NCBI RefSeq assembly: GCF_030273125.1
Contig: NC_081519.1
Span: forward strand, 8,646,369-8,710,368
From: Centropristis striata
Taxonomy: Eukaryota; Chordata; Actinopteri; Perciformes; Serranidae
DNA: 64,000 bases
Reading direction: 5' to 3'
Numbering within the stretch: the first letter of the stretch is position 1; the number at the start of each line of letters is the position of its first letter. The position numbers and the translations under genes were made by a program. Under the pieces are notes generated by a model, which worked only from the letters and a program-made list of their open reading frames with translations, ran no database searches and had not been told where the DNA came from. Positions 9,330-20,290 of this stretch are shown in pieces.

Positions 9330-11808
9330 CTTTATTTTATTTCAGTTTTCTAAATTGTTCAGCAGTACTTACTCTAGAGGGCGCTGCAGTTCTACTAGTC
9401 CCCCTCTGTCATCCAGCCTCTCAGAGACACAAAACACCTGGCTCAGTATAAAATGTCACAATGCAATAAAATGTTCTGTTGTGTTCATTTTGGTAAACCA
9501 ATCAAGTAAAGGTACATTTCTTAAATGCATGTTTATATGTTGATGTATCAACCTAAACAATTTTATGTTTAAATGTGTTGCCTTAAATTAATTAATAATG
9601 CATTCAAGGTATGAGCCGTACACTGAAAATGATGTCAGTGAACGACACTGACACACAAACATAAAATCTGGTGCTTCAAGACTTCTTGAAGTGATAATGT
9701 TGGACCTGGCTGAGGTTTATTTGAGCATATATCACCACTATAATAGTTATGAATGTAATTTCAAAAGAAAACTGATAAAAAGACCTCAACATTATTATAA
9801 AATCAAGTGTTCTAAAGACAGTGAATAAAATATTTCTCTTAATGGGAATGGATTGTGTTCAAGTACCAGCTCGTACAATAACTGTATCCATTAGTCATTC
9901 CCAAAAGCAGAGATGTTCAGAATGAAGGTTGGCCTGTGTGGAAAATTGAAATAATCACAATTCCATTAGCAGCCTAGTGTAATTACCTAATGCATAGTGT
10001 AGAGTGTACAGGCTGCTGGCTTTTAGAGTGGAGGGCTTTTGGAGGCAACATCCTTAATGGAGACTTTAGAAACATAATGTTGGTATAAAGCCAGTAGTGA
10101 CTATTTTCAGTGTTAGTTTTTTGATACTGTATATTGAAGTATTTTGTGAAAATACGTATATGCAAAGATTATACAGATAATTCATAATAGGAAAAAACTA
10201 AATTGCAGTGTTTCTGGATTAAAAGGCTTTAAATGTCCCTGAAAGAGTCAAATGAGGACAGAGTGCAGTACATACATTATGTGTTGAAGGTGAGTTTGGT
10301 GAAGCAGGTTGGGACATGCCGCAGCTACCTATATGCAAATGTGGGACTTGCTGTGGAGATGAATCTGCACTTGAACAGCGGGCCATCAGATCTGGATTTA
10401 CCCCCAACAGTAATGAACAGATGCATTCCTCTCAGAGCATCAGATTTGCATAAGCATCCATTAACTGAATAGTGTGAATGGAAGGTCGAGTGGCAAACGA
10501 CTGCAGGGTTACAGGCTTAATGCCCAATTAGAGGGCAGATTATCACATTTACTTATTTTGTTCACGCTCTGGATCAGGGGTTAACAATGAGCCACCAGTA
10601 TGACAGGCTGCTCATAATCTACTACAACTACAAGCTGCTGAAAAAGGAGTGCAATGGTTTTGATTTTTTTTTTTTTTGCAATGTGACTTTAAAACAATCA
10701 TGCAAAAGGAAAAAGATGCAAGATGAAAATCTAAGTTATTCTTCATCCCCATATGACCTTCTGTGAATCAGGTAACCACCCTGTATTACCTGAATTCTTC
10801 TTCTTTTCTTGCATGCTTACACAATAAACATAGAATGCAGAAATGATAAATTGATACATTAAAGTTAATGGGGGCCACGTTGAACAACAGCAAAATGTCT
10901 TTATAAATTCTCACACAACTGCAGTATAATCCAAGTCTCATTTATCCACACAATGCTCACTACTTCCCCACAGTATGCATTTTTATTCAAATCTTACTCT
11001 TTAAAAACCCTTCTGCATAAACAGATTCATGCACAGCAAAGTGCATTATGGGGTTCTGCTGTCATTGACTTCAATTCATCAAGAATATTCTCAATTTTTG
11101 GATTCTTTACTCACTGCAAAGGCACGTGAGAAAAGTTTTCTTCAAGAATTCAAGTTAACAAAGGCTGAGTAATTGATACATAAATGGTCCGTTTTGCGGT
11201 GAAGTATCTTTAAAAACACATCTTGTTTGCAAGGTTTAATAACTCACAGAAATGCATCATAATTGAGCTGATACAATTAATCAATCGATCAATCACTCAG
11301 TTAATTGACGAAAAAGTTCCTGTTGCTGAAATACAAATACCTAAAAACCACTGATTGCAGCTTTTCAAACATGAATATTTCATGCATTCTATGCTAGTAA
11401 ATTTAGATTGTTGGGAAAAGGTACTTTTGTCTGCAAAATGTCTTGCACAATTCTCTGTGATTTTGCAGACTAAATGCTTGATTGAAGAGTAATCAGCACA
11501 TTAAGCATGCAATGTGTTAAAATATGGACAGACAAACAAGTACAAGGATATAAGTATCAAGATGCAAAACAAAGTTAAAGGGACCACAGGAAATAAATCC
11601 CCCAATTCAACAAAATACATAAAGCCAAATTAATCTGAAGATTTTCTATGTGACATTTAAAAGACACACATATGTCTACAAGCCTGTTGGTCTCTTGCAT
11701 TATACTGAGCTAATCCTCAATATCACTTTAATATGTCAAGTTAACTGTATGACTACTATTTTCATCCTCTGGAGGTCTAGGATCTCATGCATTGGGGCTT
11801 TCCTTTGC
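9330..11808. other. Intergenic sequence upstream of inka1
   Basis: No gene or classified repeat is visible. The sequence gagggcgctgcag near 9377 resembles part of a CTCF site, but this is weak. Confidence 0.4.
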
Positions 11809-11823
11809 ATCTCTTGCAGTTGT

Positions 11824-12039
11824 TGTTTTGTTTTTTTTTATTGACAAAGAATCATGTACAAAATGTCATGGCATATTAACAACAAGTAACATCTCTCAGC
11901 AGGGCACATAATAAATAATATATATAAAATAATATAGAGAAGAGAAAAATAAATCAAAAAATCAAAAGCTTAAATAAATAAAAACAAAGAATACAAATTA
12001 GGAGGTAAACAGGTCAATACATCATACAATGTATGATGT
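11824..12039 (-). mobile_element. 5'-truncated LINE-like insertion with 15-bp target duplication
   Basis: The 15-mer atctcttgcagttgt occurs exactly at 11809-11823 and again at 12040-12054. The 216 bp between ends, read on the minus strand, in ttgtcaataaaaaaaaac, an A-rich 3' tail. A target duplication of this size with an A-rich tail is the signature of target-primed reverse transcription, so this is most likely the 3' end of a LINE or a dependent retrotransposed sequence. The opposite, truncated end carries a 10-bp fold-back (tacatcatac / gtatgatgta, 12018-12040). The insert lies about 160 bp upstream of the inferred inka1 start site. Confidence 0.75.
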
Positions 12040-12059
12040 ATCTCTTGCAGTTGTGCTTA

Positions 12060-12210
12060 GCTGCACGCGGAGGCGGGTTTGTAATGACTTGTGTGCGCGT
12101 CCTGCGCTCTGATTGGCTCATTCAGACACCAGTCTGTGTAAGTGGCTGCAGAGCGCGGAGCGGTAAAAAGGAGGCGAGCAGCAGCAGGGCTGAACACTTC
12201 ACTCAGCAGC
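12060..12210 (+). promoter_or_regulatory. inka1: inka1 core promoter
   Basis: In order along the strand there is a GC box (aggcggg, 12071-12077), an inverted CCAAT box (attgg, 12112-12116), a TATA-like element (taaaaag, 12164-12170) and an initiator-like ttcactca around 12198. The spacing fits transcription starting near 12195-12201. The segment is richer in CpG than its surroundings. The exact start site is inferred. Confidence 0.6.
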
Positions 12211-12345
12211 TGTGTCAGGAGTCAGGAGCGGATCCCCTCTAGTGACACTCAGCCCGCAACAGCCTGTGATCGAACCGGGACGTTTAAACTCTTTTTAACG
12301 GGACATACCCTAAGATTTCCTTTGGACGGAGGCTGAGACATAATT
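12201..12345 (+). other. inka1: inka1 non-coding exon 1 (5' UTR)
   Basis: Transcribed leader inferred between the promoter and a strong donor (gtaagtg) at 12346. The following intron is only 90 bp (12346-12435), ending in a T-rich tract and ttgcag. The left end is approximate. Confidence 0.6.
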
Positions 12346-12451
12346 GTAAGTGTGTGTTTTTATTACACGCTGTTGTGATTTCTCACAGAGTGATAAATTG
12401 TGTGTTTTTACACTGGGTTATCATTTTTCTTGCAGGATCTGAGTTTTACAG

Positions 12452-15293
12452 ATGAGAAGAGACGACATGGTGAGTTTGTTTTATCTTTTTCAGATCTATT
12501 CTATACTCACTTTTTATTCAAGACTGTGGTTATTAGTTGCCAATCTCGAGCCAACTTAATAATACTTTATATTAAGAATATTCCTAATCAGTCCGTTAGT
12601 CTTTTTAACATATGGAGAAAACATCTGGCAGTGCAGCAGACGGCTGAACCGTCAGTGATGCTTCTATAGTGTGAATTCATGAGCATTGTTGCAGTAATGA
12701 CAGTTTACTTTGCAGCATATGGTCATATTCACTGCTTTTCATGCTTAGTTTATTATATTGCATGTTTCGTTGGTTGCATGACTATATATAAGGCATGGGT
12801 ACTTTCCCAGGTTATTGCAACATCTCACAGAGTTATGATGAAAACCAAATGGGGGCAGAAGGGCTGGCAACAGGGTCAAATACTTACAATGGCTAGTGTA
12901 GACTCTGAGCAGAAAGGTCATTACAGGTTCAAAGGTTAGCGTACTCAGGTTTAGTTATGTTGGCCTGTGTTGGATGTGACCTCTGTGATCACATGAACCT
13001 GTATCTGATGTCTGTGAGTACATGTCTCACCTCTCTGTCAGCTCAGTCTCTTATTTTTTACAGCAGCGTCACACCAAGTTACAGCGCTGTTCTCACATTT
13101 AAATGAACCAAACAGCCTCCTGTACAGGGTTCTAATGGGTGCTGGGAATCCTTGAAAACACCACATTAAAATGCGAGTGTTTTCTTTCAAGGATTTCCAG
13201 CACCCCTAGGTTGGAAAAGTTGTTGGATTTTGAATAAAATGCTTAAAAATCCAGAAATGTAGGTTGTATAGGAAAGCTTAGCAAACTAAATGTTTTTATC
13301 TTAAATTTGTTATATTTTTGTAGATTTTTTTCAGAAACATAACTTTGGTTGTTGTTAATGTGATGAAGAAGTGAAATAATTGTAATACTGTATATAAATA
13401 TGCACTTTGCCACAGCTGGATGGTGCTGGAAAAGTTTGAAAATGCTTGAAAAGTGCTTTAATTTGACTTTGGAAAAGTTGTAGGAACTCTGCCTACAGTG
13501 AAACAGTCTTTTGCTATATGAAGTACATTATGTTAGAATTCCATGCAGTGTTAAGAGATGAGTATAGCTCAGACTTTATTTACATGGGGGATATGTAATA
13601 TGGGGCCTCATTTTTCTTCCTTTGCTTTACATCTACTCTTAAACTCTCACACACACTCTGTCACATGATCTCTTATGCCATGTTTGAGTTTGAGAGTGAG
13701 CCACCGCTTCTGACTGGCTGATTCCAACCAATCAGCGCAGTGAGTCAGAGAGGAAACAGGAGTATTATATTCCTCAGGGTGTCACTGGTGAATTTAATAG
13801 GCAGGCCCGCTGCACCCTTAAAGAGGCAGGACCCCTGTAGCTAAATGTAGATCCATAAGACCTCAGCTTCTCCTTGATATGGTGCAGATGTTTTTACTTT
13901 GCTCCTGGAGTTGTGTCAGTGTGTGCAGTGGAGAAATAGTTGAGGTAAGACATATTAGTACAGCTCCCCTGTGTAATAACATCTGTCTGGGGTTTCAGTT
14001 GAATCACGGCTGAGTCAATGAAAAGGGCGTTCACTTGGTGTTGGTGTGGTCGAGTAAATTAACCGACAGATTCATTTGTTTTGTTAAATCAGCCTATTGA
14101 GAAGCCTCGTTCTTTGAACCGCAGGTCGGCTGGCCTTTCAAACTACAATAAGAGGAAAGGTGTTCTTTCATAAGTAGAAGGTTACTGCAAGCAAGCCTGA
14201 GCGTGCCCACATGAACTCAGGTCTTATTATTAGAGCCACTCTGCAGCAGTAATATGTCAAGTTGTGTGATTTATTGACAGATTTGTTGACTCTGTCTCTT
14301 TTGTCTCCTCAGCTCTGCCTGCGTGACTCAGGCGACTGCTTACGGGAGCAGATGCAGTACATGATGAGGTCACTGCAAGACCTGAAACAACTACGAAAAA
14401 CCTGCCCTGCAGCCAGACGCCCCCTCAGCACCCAACTCCCAGCACTAGTGCGGCACTCTGCAGTGGCACGCGCCTGTCAGCAGCGAGCACTGCAGCGAGA
14501 GCAGCGCACACGCCTGCGGATGTCTGATGCCAGCACGGCCAGTACGTACGACTCGGCCTGCTGCCTGGCGAGTCCTCTGGAGGAGGAGGACGAGGAGGAC
14601 TCCAGCAGCCAGCTGGGCCTGAGCCTGAGACTGGGTTCTCCCAGCAGTCAAAAAAGTTTGGAGTTTGATTCAGGCTACTCTGAGGCATCGTGGCAGGACG
14701 AAAGAGTCGTCCTCAGGAGGACAAGGAATGTGCGGGTGTCCTCTTCAGCCTGCCTCCGCACAAACAGAGCACCGAGTGGACGCATTCGACCCAAATCAAC
14801 GTCAGATGCCTGTCTGGAGAGGTGGACATCGTTTGAGGTCGACCCAGAGGACTGGACGAACTCTTTATTGACCAGAGGACGCAACCGCCAACCTCTGGTC
14901 CTGGGTGACAACAGCTTTGCAGACCTCATACAGAACTGGATGGACTTGCCAGATTGTCCGGCTGAGCCCACAGAGCTGAAGAAGACAAATTCAAGAAGCA
15001 GACTGGGCAGGGGATTCTTTGTCAACATGAGGAGGAAACTGTCCGGGTTTTCTAAGAGTGTCGAGGACAGAGTGAGGATGAGATCCACAGACTCTGCTCA
15101 CGTTAACAGAACTGTAAACGCTCCAAAACGTCTGTCCTGTCCCGTCATCGCATCGCAGCCCAAAGTCCCCTTTTTCCACCAGTCTCACACAGGCATTAAT
15201 GAGATGGACTCAGACTTTTACCACTTTGCAGCCCTCCTGAAGTCACGCAGCCGACAGCCCATAATATGCAAAGACATCATCGGCTACGTCTGA
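12452..15293 (+). CDS. inka1: Inka box-containing PAK4 inhibitor (FAM212A family)
   Basis: Predicted inhibitor of the kinase PAK4; the founding frog member (Inca) acts in neural crest and the cytoskeleton. Coding exons are 12452-12469 and 14313-15293 (stop TGA), giving 332 residues. The start lies in a 34-nt exon (12436-12469): ATG at 12452 reads MRRDDM, then a gtgagt donor directly follows a second in-frame ATG, and the frame resumes at 14313 with LCLRDSGDCL. An in-frame TGA at 12440-12442 excludes an earlier start. Visible parts are a conserved N-terminal helix (CLREQMQYMMRSLQDLK, about 15-31), an acidic stretch (95-102), FDSGYSEASW (124-133), the Inka box (about 183-220, DPEDWTNSLL to NWMDLP, with RQPLVLGD as its core), a basic region (234-260) and a C-terminus containing RSRQPIICKD. 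Linkage to gnai2 favours inka1; inka2 is the alternative. No membrane segment or signal peptide is seen. Confidence 0.88.
13125..13491. mobile_element. Miniature inverted-repeat element in inka1 intron 2
   Basis: It begins cagggttctaatgg and ends taggaactctg, an imperfect inverted pair, with ctggaaaagtttgaaaatgc and similar phrases inside that are common in a fish hAT-like repeat. Within it, gggtgctgggaatccttgaa (13138-) and ttcaaggatttccagcaccc form a 20-bp stem with one mismatch. No clean target duplication is visible, so the class is uncertain. Confidence 0.5.
13492..14312. other. inka1 intron 2, remainder
   Basis: No exon or classified repeat is visible. The intron ends in the pyrimidine-rich acceptor tgtctcctcag at 14312. 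Confidence 0.5.
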
Positions 15294-15384
15294 CAGTCAT
15301 GTAAAGCCATGCACAGACAATCATCAAGGTCACTTTATTTTTTATACGACTGTTTTTTTTATACTGTGACTAAGCTAAAACAAA

Positions 15385-15390
15385 AATAAA
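15385..15390 (+). terminator. inka1: Polyadenylation signal, inka1
   Basis: AATAAA lies 92 bases after the stop codon, with T/GT-rich sequence about 30 bases further (ttgtcgtgtct). This implies a short 3' UTR ending near 15405-15415. Confidence 0.75.
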
Positions 15391-15410
15391 GATGTTCTCT
15401 AAATACTCTG

Positions 15411-18016
15411 ATTAATATTTGTCGTGTCTTACATGTGATACAAGATGTGTTCTCGGTTAATATAATGAAGCTTATATGAAGCTTTCGCCACAGTCATCTG
15501 AGTTTGATTAAGGCTCATTACAGTCAGACAGTGACTCCTCGCTGCTGGATTAAAGGAGGCTTTTACTGTCTCTGCAGTGAAGTGAATTAATGTTGGTTCA
15601 TTTGTTTTCATTAGAAATTTAATACCTAGCAGACAGGCTTCATCAAGTTTCTAGTTGCACGGTTTAGTACGGAAGCCAAGAAAGGCTTTAATTGCAAAAA
15701 TTTATCTCGAAAATCGAGTTAATTATGTTGTAATCTTGAGAAAGGAGCTTTGTTATCTATAGATAATGATATGTTTAAGTCATTATTACGAGAAAACAAA
15801 AGGTTTTTTACTCTTATCTTTAATGTTTGGGTCTAATCAGCTGACAGTAATCACATGCAAATGGCCCAGACTGAACTAGTTAGTGTAAGGATACACGTGT
15901 GACTACCTCTGGTTTAAAAAAAAAAAAAGGCTTTAACAAGGTTATATACAAAATACATGGAAATAAGATGAAACGGATTATTATCACAAGAAGTATAAAC
16001 AGTATAAATATGATAACAACAAAATAGTTTAGAGCTTAATCTAGCTTTAATCTATCTTTAAGAGCTGATATCTAGCCATTTCCCATGGAAAATGTTGAGA
16101 TATCTGCTGTTAAATTAAACTCTTATGAGCTATTTTTGTTATTATTATTGTATTTGTCCAAACAAATGTACCTTTAGTTGTACCAGGCATTAAAATGAAC
16201 AAGAAATTGGAGAAAACAAGGGTGGTCTAATATTTTTTACCATGACTGTAGGGCTGTTTATATCACTGATTTGACCCTACAATTTAGGCAATGATACCTT
16301 TAGAGAACAAAACTTATTTCTTAATATAGCTTGTGTTAAATATCTTCTCAATGGTTTTAAAAATAATATATAAATCAAATAATTGCAAGCACAGTCATTT
16401 TTGGCTTCCACCGTTTGGTGTAAAGATAAACATGATAATCTCTCAGATGTGCAGACTTGCAGTCACTCCAGGACTAATAAGGACATTTGAGTTTTTAAAG
16501 TCCATTTCGGAACACATTCTGCAGCACGCTCGTTAGATACCGAGGGACTCTGTGTTCCAAAAAAAAGTTCTCTTCTTACTCAACAAAAAGTTGAATCCTT
16601 TAGAGAGGCTTTAAACGGGGCAACAGAGCTATTTACAGGCCAGAAACAGAGGCTGTATCAACACAGAGCGCTGTGTGCCTGATGAGGTAATTCCCCATGT
16701 GTCCGTGCAGAAAGAGGTGAAGAGAGGCGAAGCAGCTGGCTGCAGATGGAGCCCAAGTTTACTCTCCCCTTTGCTTTATGAAGCATGACGTCTCACTAAC
16801 AGCCCCCTGCTTCATTTAACTTGGTCTCTGCTCTTATTGTGCTGCAGCCTCACAGGTGGTACCAAGTCATCCACACACATTGGTTAATGGTACTATTAGT
16901 TCTGAGGAAAGTAAGAAAAACACTGATGCAAAGAGTGACGTATGAGCCAAGATAAGCTAATGATCACTTCACCTTTGCCTTTAAATTTCCACTTTGTCCA
17001 TTCATTCAGAGGAGAAATTGCACCAGACATTATAAAGATAAAGAATTTTCCCCAGAAAGGGATTTCCCATGCTCCCTGCAGCCGGCCTCACCAATCATGT
17101 CTGATATCGAGGCCATGGGAGGTTACAGAAGAGAAATGGTTTTTAGTGGGCGCTGTTCGTTTATCTAGATCTCCTGGTGGTATGTCACTGCAGCACACTG
17201 TAATAATGTGCTCTTATCAGGTCACACATATAACATTCACACTGCGGTGGAACTTTGTAAAAGTGTGCGACAACCCATAATGGAAAAAAATGAAGATTTC
17301 CGCAAAGAGAACTTGGAACAAACAATCTGTGAGAGATTTGTCTGGCTCTACTGCTGATTTTTCCTTTTTAGCAAACGTTGCTGGTTCCCAGTGGTCTGCA
17401 GCTGTTTAAGTGCATCAATACATCACCTTCCCCAACTGACCGAGAATCATTCAGGGAGACGAGATGAGAGGAGAAGAGAAGAGAGAGGAAGCAATGGATC
17501 CAAACCATTACTCATCTCTACAGCACAGAGTCTCCAGATCCTCGTCCACTGAGTCCGTCTGTAAGCAGGAGAGCCTGTCAGCTACTTTAAGTATGCAGAG
17601 TGGTAGATATAAAGCATTTCAATGGTAGGAAAATGATCCCTAGCTGTAAACTGAGGTTATATTATAATGAAAAACACACATAGACTAAACATACATAAAA
17701 CATATAAAGCAAGAAGCGAATTGCTGAATCCAGTTTACACATCTTTACATAAACAGTACAATGTCATTCATTGTGTTTATTGAGTTTATCACATTATCTT
17801 TAGAGAATTAGTCTGACAATAGGACCATACAGATACAATATATGCAGTGATCAGGTGGATGAAACTTGCATCCACACAAAGAAATGCATCTCAATAAGGA
17901 TGGACAGAAACGTACCTCAATAATAATCAGCTCTCCCTCTGATTTTTAACATTGATTTAAGTGGTGTGGCCTGTGCTTATCATATATTTGAACAAATTCA
18001 CATTAACATTACTAGC
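15411..18016. other. Gene-free stretch downstream of inka1
   Basis: Nothing recognisable beyond short open frames and a 12-base A run near 15917. If conserved non-coding elements of inka1 exist in the window this is a natural place to look, but none can be identified by reading alone. Confidence 0.4.
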
Positions 18017-18295
18017 CATGGCTACATGGTGATGTAGTGGTTAGCACTCTTGCCTCACAGCAAGAGGGTTGCCGGTTCAACTCCGGCCTGCGACTCTCAC
18101 AGTCCAAAAACATGCACTTAGGTTTAATTGGTGGCTCTAAATTGCCCGTAGGTGTGAATGAGAGTGTGGTTGTCTGTCTCTATGTGTCAGCCCTGTGATA
18201 GTCTGGAGACCCCCACCTCCCGCCCAATGTCAGCTGGGATCAGCTCTAGCCCCCCACGACCAGAGTGCAGATAAGCGGTTAAGGATAATTAATTA
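18017..18295 (+). mobile_element. tRNA-like SINE with shared fish repeat tail
   Basis: The head contains gatgtagtggttagcactct (A-box-like) and ggttcaactcc (B box, 18074-18084). The body has cagtccaaaaacatgcac and the tail runs cagctgggatcagctc to gcagataagcggttaagg. This composite is one of the commonest dispersed repeats in fish. It is the only copy here with its head preserved. Confidence 0.65.
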
Positions 18296-20195
18296 CTAGT
18301 CATTAACGTTTTTAAAATGTTATAATTGCACAATTTGACAATCATATGACCTCGTCCTAGTACCTACAGATAATGACAATTGTACTGTTTCTTTCTTCTG
18401 CATCTCGGTTCAGACCTCTGCTGCTCGTTCTCAATTCCCTGAGCAGCATTTTAAACATCAGTCCTCATTTATCAGCTATGTGTACATGAACTGTGTCTGA
18501 CAGCAGACTGTGGGCCACCTATATGCCAAATATTTGAAATTAAAATGTTTATGTTAAAAAAGAAACTGAGCTTTTATTGTTTAAATAATGACAATCAGTC
18601 TAAATGTATGACTTGCATGAGCTTGCCACCTTTTCTTTGTTAATAGATCTTAACAATGTATAGGTGAGGACACTCATCAGTGTGCCCACTACCACAGCTC
18701 TATAAAATAAGTTACCTTTCAAACTACACAGGATGACTGATGGTTGCCACCCACAGTTTGGTTATAGCAAGTGAGACTCTCTGGCAGATATTAATACCAG
18801 TTGCCATAAACAGCAGATGATCTACAGCAGATCTGCTGAAGCGTCGCAGACTCACAGGGTGGCCCAGTCTGATGTAGTGGACACACAACAAATCTTCAGT
18901 TAATTACTGTAAAAGCAGCATAGAAGATTTTCTTTCCCCTGGTCCTCACTGATAGTCCTCCTAGGCACCACTGTGAGCATGAACCCATCCTCACTAATCC
19001 CCCTCTCCCATCAGCCATGCTGTAATTATCCCTTCAGTAAACACAAGAAGAAGATGGGCCATGTGTTTAAGTTTGGCAAACTCCTCGTCTCTGTGATTCG
19101 TGTGTGTTGCTAAAAACAAGCTCTAATTAGAGCTGCTACCTGTGAGTGTCAGAGGATTTTTGCTTCATACTCATACTTAAAAAAATGACCTGAAATTTGT
19201 CTCACTTGACAGTTACAGCTGTCAACTAAGTTTACCTAAACCCCCGCTGCAGGTTGGTGGATGCAGATGTTGTTTCAGTGTTGAGCTGACTTCATCGACC
19301 ATCACACTCCTCCACTGCACTAATGAATATGTGAAAGGTATAAGTACTGTGTGATCAAGGCTACAGTGTATGAAGGCCATTCTCTCTGCAGAAAAACAAC
19401 AAGTAGATGAATAACAATTAATTGTTAAATTAGAATATTGATTCATTTATATGACCTATTAGAAAATGAGACCTTCAGCAAGAAGATTGGTTATTTTTAT
19501 TGTTAGTCTCAATGCCTATCAATGAAACAATTTCCTTCCATGCAGACTGGAAGAACCTATGTTTACATTTTCGCAAGCAAAAAGATAGTTCCTTATATTC
19601 CTCTATTGACCATTGCAAACCTAGTTTTAGTGCTGGTGCTGGTTCGCATTTAGTTCAACTTGCAAACCTTCTCAGAACCTGCTTGCTTTTCCACAGGCTA
19701 GAGAGCCACAGTATTACATCACCGAATATGTCTCTGCTATCTGCAAGCATAATAACAACAATGGCAGACTACGTCTCTTTCAAATTTTGCTTCTGGCTAC
19801 ATGACATGTACAAAACATTTGTGCCATTCGTCTTGAATGCTATCGAGGGAGATTACATTCTTATTAACTTTGAGCAAAAAATGTTATTGTTACCCTCTGT
19901 TGTAAGCTAATGCTAGCCGCTAGCGCTAGCCCGTACTGATCACATTGCAGTTAAACAAATCAAATAAAGTAAATCATACACGTTTTAGTTGGATAATCTC
20001 ACCCTTAAAGCAGTTTGTGGTTCAAGACAAAACAAGTGCAGTTTTCCTTTCTCTGTTCTTTGGCTGTTGAAACGCGAAGAACTGGTTCGAGATTAGGCAC
20101 TGGATCTGAACTCGCCCTTAAACTGCCTTGGTGGAAAAGGGGTAATAGTAGCTTTAAGATGGAGCTGCTGACACGAAACACTTTTTAAAAAAATA
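18296..20195. other. Gene-free stretch
   Basis: No gene found. The 136-residue open frame at 19500-19910 has no domain I recognise. Nearby cttggtggaaaaggggtaat (about 20129-20148) and a 12-bp palindrome gctagcgctagc (19919-19930) suggest part of an old DNA transposon. Confidence 0.35.
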
Positions 20196-20290
20196 TATTT
20201 TTTGGCCATTTTTAAGGCTTTTTATTGACAGTGGATACAGGGCCTCTATGATACATGCTCTACCAGGTGTGCCACCGGGATGCTGCACAT
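20196..20290 (-). mobile_element. tRNA-like SINE fragment, reverse
   Basis: ctttttattgacagtgg and gctctaccaggtgtgccacc are the reverse complements of the tail and A-box region of the SINE family at 8193-8340. The middle is deleted. Confidence 0.5.

Noticed and set aside
14262..14312. ATG at 14262 as the inka1 start
   Set aside because: The 17 codons before CTC at 14313 read through a pyrimidine-rich acceptor (tgtctcctcag), and a well-placed upstream exon supplies a start in the right phase.
14425..15188. Minus-strand and shifted-frame open reading frames of 60-137 codons over the inka1 coding exon
   Set aside because: They are antisense or frame shadows of the GC-rich coding exon and show no recognisable domain.
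19500..19910. 136-codon ORF as a coding exon
   Set aside because: No recognisable domain, no convincing splice sites, and it is surrounded by repeat-like sequence.
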